Assembly: GCA_002083405.1 (NCBI GenBank)
Contig: LVWT01000027.1
Span: 8,635 to 42,271, forward strand
DNA length: 33,637 bases
Reading direction: 5' to 3'
Source: Nitrospira sp. SG-bin2
Lineage (GTDB): Bacteria; Nitrospirota; Nitrospiria; Nitrospirales; Nitrospiraceae
Shown: positions 30,802-33,637 of the stretch, one piece after another
How positions within the stretch are numbered: the stretch's first letter is position 1
Layout of the letters: the number at the start of each line of letters is the position of its first letter
Notes under the pieces: model-generated
The model's database searches: none
What the model was told of the DNA's origin: nothing
The model's input: the letters and a program-made list of their open reading frames with translations, nothing else
Made by a program: the position numbers and the translations under genes

Positions 30802-30852
30802 TGTTGCGGCAGATGTTGCGGGGCTGTTGCGGTCGCACTATGATGTTGCCGG
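30800..30852 (+). repeat. Imperfect direct repeats GATGTTGCGG between integrase and tRNA-Leu
   Basis: GATGTTGCGG at 30800-30809 and 30812-30821, CTGTTGCGG at 30824-30832 and GATGTTGCCGG at 30842-30852, all in the same orientation with spacings near one helical turn. Candidate integrase arm-type sites beside attP; the last two overlap the tRNA promoter. Confidence 0.5.
30816..30844 (+). promoter_or_regulatory. Host-type promoter of tRNA-Leu
   Basis: -35-like TTGCGG (30816-30821), 17-base spacer and a good -10 TATGAT (30839-30844), placing the start point at about the first tRNA base (30852). Spacing is ideal; the -35 is weak. Suggests the tRNA is expressed by host polymerase. Confidence 0.5.
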
Positions 30853-30938
30853 GGGACGTGGCGAAACCGGCAAACGCACGGGGCTTAAAACCCTGTGCCC
30901 GTAAGGGCTTGAGGGTTCAAGTCCCTCCGTCCCCACCA
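30852..30938 (+). tRNA. tRNA-Leu(UAA), complete with CCA; candidate attP
   Basis: 87 bases with every arm intact. Acceptor GGGGACG (30852-30858) with CGTCCCC (30928-30934), then ACCA. D-stem GCG/CGC. Anticodon arm CGGGG-CTTAAAA-CCCTG, anticodon TAA. Long variable arm GCCC-GTAA-GGGC as in class II tRNAs. T-arm GAGGG-TTCAAGT-CCCTC with the normal loop. Temperate T7-like phages often carry only the 3' part of a host tRNA at this site as attP; here the whole gene is present, so it is both a plausible functional tRNA and a plausible integration site. Confidence 0.96.
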
Positions 30939-30945
30939 ATTCCAA

Positions 30946-30960
30946 GGGACTTAAAATCCC
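30946..30960. other. Second tRNA-Leu anticodon-arm-like sequence
   Basis: GGGACTTAAAATCCC, eight bases after the tRNA, reproduces a tRNA-Leu(UAA) anticodon stem-loop: a 4-bp stem around the same CTTAAAA loop as the tRNA itself. No T-arm follows. It could be an integrase core-type site or a remnant of an earlier tRNA-targeted recombination. Confidence 0.5.
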
Positions 30961-30998
30961 GAAACAACCGCCTCCATAGCTGCACTAGTTTCATAAGG

Positions 30999-31035
30999 CC
31001 CCGTTGGATCAGAGGATTCAGCGGGGTTTTATTTT
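30999..31035 (+). terminator. Strong intrinsic terminator after tRNA-Leu
   Basis: CCCCGTTGGATC (30999-31010) pairs with GATTCAGCGGGG (31015-31026), 12 bp including two wobbles, around AGAG, followed by TTTTATTTT. It isolates the integrase/tRNA unit from the RNA polymerase gene. The rest of 30961-31121 holds a palindrome copy (31047) and no gene. Confidence 0.88.
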
Positions 31036-31046
31036 GCCCAAATGCC

Positions 31047-31058
31047 TCCATGCGTGGG
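31047..31058. repeat. Dispersed palindrome, copy 6
   Basis: TCCATGCGTGGG, with the left flank TTTTGCCCAAATGCC closely matching TTTTGCCTAAATGGC of the last copy (33623). One mismatch in the right arm. It lies between the terminator and the promoter of the RNA polymerase gene. Confidence 0.5.
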
Positions 31059-31121
31059 GAACCAACCGCCTGTTGCTCGGTGTGTTGCTGCAACAAGCGT
31101 CCGGCAGGCCACGGGCTGCCC

Positions 31122-31139
31122 ACGACCACAGACCTGTAG
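31122..31139 (+). promoter_or_regulatory. Candidate phage RNA polymerase promoter, copy 3 (polymerase gene)
   Basis: The same 18-mer as at 3000 and 26549; identity with copy 1 extends two bases upstream (CC). It lies 24 bases before the polymerase start codon, whose ribosome site GGGAGGGAG follows. If the phage polymerase uses it, the gene is autogenously activated. Confidence 0.7.
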
Positions 31140-31163
31140 TCAGCCAAACCTGGGAGGGAGTCA

Positions 31164-33617
31164 ATGACTGACCTGTTTGATCGTCAAGCAGAGCTAGAAA
31201 GAGAGATGCAGGGCCTGGGGGCTCGGCGCTTCTGGGACGAGGTCTCGAAGGCGCGGGAGGACAAACGGGAGAGTGCCACGGTCTACGGGCAGCAGCTCGC
31301 CCAGGCCACGGTGATTCCGTTAGCCACTGCCATCGAAGCCTTTTTGGAGAAAGACAAGAAGTCACGGAACAAGACCGTGGCCGGTCGATTCCTTTCCAGT
31401 ATCGACCCGAAGGTGATCGCGTACATCACGGTTAAGGTTGTGTTGGATTGCATCACACTCCGGCGCACCCTACAGAAGACCGCTGTAGCCATTGCCTCAG
31501 GCATCGAGGACGAGGCGCGGTTCACGCTCTTCGAGGGCACGAACAAGGCGCTGTGGGGCAAGCTCACGCGAGACCTGGACAGCCGTGTGAAGAACGAGGC
31601 CCACAAACGCCGTGTGCTGATCCACTCGATGAACAAGGCCGCGCAGAAGCAGGGTGAGTTGGAGTGGCGTGAGTGGAGTCAGACGAACAAGTATCACATC
31701 GGTGTGAAGTGCCTCGACCTCCTGATTGCTGCGACCGAGATGGTGCAGATCGTGACGCTGGAGCAGGGGAAGAGGACGTCCAGCACCGTCGTGGAAGCCA
31801 CAGAAAAAACCCTGCGATGGATCGAGCAGAAAAACAACCGCTGTGAGCTGTTGTCTCCTGTGTTTCTGCCGACGATCATCCCGCCGAAACCGTGGTGCAA
31901 TCCCTATCAGGGCGGCTACCACACCAAGGCGATCCGACCGATGCGCCTGGTGAAGACGCGCAACCAGAACTACTTGGAGGAATTGTTCCATCGCGTGGAT
32001 GAAATGCCGGTGGTCTACCAGTCGGTCAACGCAATCCAGGCGACCCCGTGGAAGATCAACGAGGCAGTCTTGGTGGTCATGCAACAGATATGGGACGAGG
32101 GTTTGAACGTGGGCAGCGTGCCGTCGCGTGAGGATATTCCTCTCCCACCGAAGCCGCACGACATTGCGGAGAACAAGGGGGCGCGGACTGCATGGAAACG
32201 GGAAGCGAGCAAGGTCCACACAGCGAACATCAAGTTGAGATCGAAGCGGTTGCAGATGGCCAAGATCCTATACATGGCGGAGAAGTTCAAGGACGAAAGC
32301 GCATTGTATTTTCCCCATCAACTGGATTTCCGTGGACGACTGTATGCGGTGCCGTCTTTTCTCAACCCCCAGGGCTGCGATATGGCAAAAGCGCTGTTGA
32401 CCTTCGCTCATGGGAAGAGGCTTGGAACTTCAGCGGGTTTGCGCTGGTTAAAGATCCACGCAGCGAATTGCTTCGGAGAGGACAAGTGCAGTCTGGACGA
32501 CCGCGTCAAGTGGGCCGACGACCACACCGCACGTATCGTTTCCGTGTCAAAAGATCCCCTCAGCGACCAGTGGTGGACTGAAGCTGACAAGCCGTGGCAG
32601 TTCTTGGCCGCGTGCTTTGAGCTGCATTCGGTGATCCTTAACCCGGAGTATGTGAGTCATCTTCCGGTCAGTGTGGATGGGACATGCAATGGACTACAGA
32701 ACTTCAGCGCAATGCTTCGAGACGCTGTGGGAGGAGCCGCTGTCAATCTGGTTCCCGCCTCGAAGCCTGAAGACATCTACCAGCGTGTCGCAGAAGTAGC
32801 GAAGCGCCGTGTGGAAGCCGATGCGAAAGGCGAGGGCGAGACCGCAGCAATGGCGTCCGCGTGGCTTGCGTTTGGCTTCGACCGGAAGGCAGCGAAGCGC
32901 CCAGTGATGACGTTGCCATACGGTGCAACGCTGTATTCGGCACGACAGTACGTGAAGGACTACATTGACGAGCGGCTTGAAGGCGGTGCCGTGGCACCAT
33001 GGGGTGAGGATCACTTCGATGCAGCGATCTACCTCAGCCGCCACATTTGGGAAAGCATCGGGGAAGTGGTGATCGCAGCACGCGCGACCATGGACTGGCT
33101 TCAGCGAGTGGCGAGCATAGCAGCCTCCGAAGGTCTGCCGGTGAACTGGAAGACGCCGGTAGGCTTCCAAGTCCTACAGTCCTACTACGATATGAAGGGG
33201 CGCGAGGTTGAGACGAAGCTCGGAGGCAAGATCCGGGTGCGTGTCGTGCATCTGTTGCAAGAGGAGACAGATCAGATCGACCGCCGCAGACAAGCCAGCG
33301 GGATTAGCCCGAATTTTGTCCACTCGATGGACGCCGCTGCGCTCATGCTGAGTGTTCGGCGGGCCATGAATTGTGGCATCACGAACTTCGGGATGGTGCA
33401 CGACTCCTACGGCACACTTGCGGCGGATATGGAGCAGATGGCGGTGTGTCTCCGCGAGGCGTTTGTCGAGTTGTATCAGACCGACGTGCTGGCGGAATTT
33501 CGGTCGAACATCATGGCAGGATTGTTGGAGGCGAATCAGCAGAAAATTCCGCCACTCCCACCGAAGGGTGACCTCGATTTAGAGCAGGTGAAATCGTCGG
33601 TGTATTTTTTTGCCTAA
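31164..33617 (+). CDS. T7-type single-subunit RNA polymerase
   Basis: 817 residues (T7 RNAP 883). Palm and finger motifs are all present: DFRGRLYAVPSFLNPQGCDM; motif A SVDGTCNGLQNFSAMLRD with catalytic D505; motif B KRPVMTLPYGATLYS with K578 and Y586 (K631 and Y639 of T7); the ASGISPNFVHSMDAAAL segment; motif C MVHDSYGT with catalytic D747; and the C-terminal FFA foot. The region WKTPVGFQVLQSYYDMKGRE to RVVHLLQEE corresponds to the promoter-specificity loop and differs from T7, consistent with a different promoter. Its N-terminal domain is shorter than T7's. Lies downstream of tRNA, terminator and a copy of the 18-bp promoter. Confidence 0.98.
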   Translation: MTDLFDRQAELEREMQGLGARRFWDEVSKAREDKRESATVYGQQLAQATVIPLATAIEAFLEKDKKSRNKTVAGRFLSSIDPKVIAYITVKVVLDCITLRRTLQKTAVAIASGIEDEARFTLFEGTNKALWGKLTRDLDSRVKNEAHKRRVLIHSMNKAAQKQGELEWREWSQTNKYHIGVKCLDLLIAATEMVQIVTLEQGKRTSSTVVEATEKTLRWIEQKNNRCELLSPVFLPTIIPPKPWCNPYQGGYHTKAIRPMRLVKTRNQNYLEELFHRVDEMPVVYQSVNAIQATPWKINEAVLVVMQQIWDEGLNVGSVPSREDIPLPPKPHDIAENKGARTAWKREASKVHTANIKLRSKRLQMAKILYMAEKFKDESALYFPHQLDFRGRLYAVPSFLNPQGCDMAKALLTFAHGKRLGTSAGLRWLKIHAANCFGEDKCSLDDRVKWADDHTARIVSVSKDPLSDQWWTEADKPWQFLAACFELHSVILNPEYVSHLPVSVDGTCNGLQNFSAMLRDAVGGAAVNLVPASKPEDIYQRVAEVAKRRVEADAKGEGETAAMASAWLAFGFDRKAAKRPVMTLPYGATLYSARQYVKDYIDERLEGGAVAPWGEDHFDAAIYLSRHIWESIGEVVIAARATMDWLQRVASIAASEGLPVNWKTPVGFQVLQSYYDMKGREVETKLGGKIRVRVVHLLQEETDQIDRRRQASGISPNFVHSMDAAALMLSVRRAMNCGITNFGMVHDSYGTLAADMEQMAVCLREAFVELYQTDVLAEFRSNIMAGLLEANQQKIPPLPPKGDLDLEQVKSSVYFFA

Positions 33618-33621
33618 ATGG

Positions 33622-33635
33622 CTCCACACATGGAG
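33622..33635. repeat. Dispersed palindrome, copy 7
   Basis: CTCCACACATGGAG, a perfect 5-bp inverted repeat around CACA, directly after the polymerase stop. Its core equals that of copy 1 (297) and its right arm again forms GGAGG, probably a ribosome site for a gene beyond the window. Confidence 0.6.
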
Positions 33636-33637
33636 GG

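Noticed and set aside
1..33637. CRISPR array, insertion sequence or transposase
   Set aside because: No regularly spaced repeats and no transposase-like protein seen on either strand.

Overview
The window is most of the genome of a temperate T7-like podovirus (Autographiviridae-type gene order). All protein genes lie on the + strand. The diagnostic set is a single-subunit T7-type RNA polymerase, T7-type portal, scaffold, capsid, tail tubular A and B, internal virion proteins, a fibre with a T7 gp17-like N-terminus, and both terminase subunits, plus a tyrosine integrase and a tRNA-Leu directly upstream of the polymerase. This integrase/tRNA/polymerase order is known from temperate relatives of T7 such as cyanophage P-SSP7 and pelagipodoviruses. 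The host cannot be named from the sequence. A two-membrane (Gram-negative-type) host is suggested by a spanin-like gene pair, and the base composition looks moderately GC-rich. DNA polymerase, primase-helicase, ssDNA-binding protein and an endolysin are not seen; they probably lie beyond the two window ends, between the polymerase (right edge) and endonuclease VII (left edge, truncated).

Layout. 1-2892: end of the DNA-metabolism module (endonuclease VII, 5'-3' exonuclease, dNMP kinase, MazG-like protein and small genes, mostly joined by 4-base start/stop overlaps), closed by a strong terminator at 2928-2973. 3000-26520: late module opened by an 18-bp candidate phage promoter: small genes, portal, a block of seven accessory genes (5249-8898), scaffold, a holin/spanin-like lysis cassette, capsid, terminator, tail tubular A and B, gp13-16-like internal proteins, fibre, small cargo genes, a second holin candidate, TerS and TerL. 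26521-29750: accessory/early region with a second copy of the 18-bp promoter, a tRNA-Tyr-like gene with an abnormal T-loop, several tiny zinc-binding proteins, host-type promoters with palindromic operator-like sites, a secreted Cys-rich peptide and a frame-disrupted MarR-like regulator. 29752-33637: integrase, tRNA-Leu(UAA) with its own host-type promoter (candidate attP), terminator, third copy of the 18-bp promoter, and the RNA polymerase.

How it may work together (inference): host polymerase fires the sigma70-like promoters near 27.26 and 28.93 kb. The phage polymerase then reads the three identical 18-bp promoters, which precede the structural module, the post-terminase accessory/integration module and the polymerase gene itself. 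A palindrome TCCA-N4-TGGA recurs at seven transcription-unit boundaries, once inside a promoter spacer. It is the best candidate for a genome-wide repressor or 'stoperator' system controlling lysogeny.
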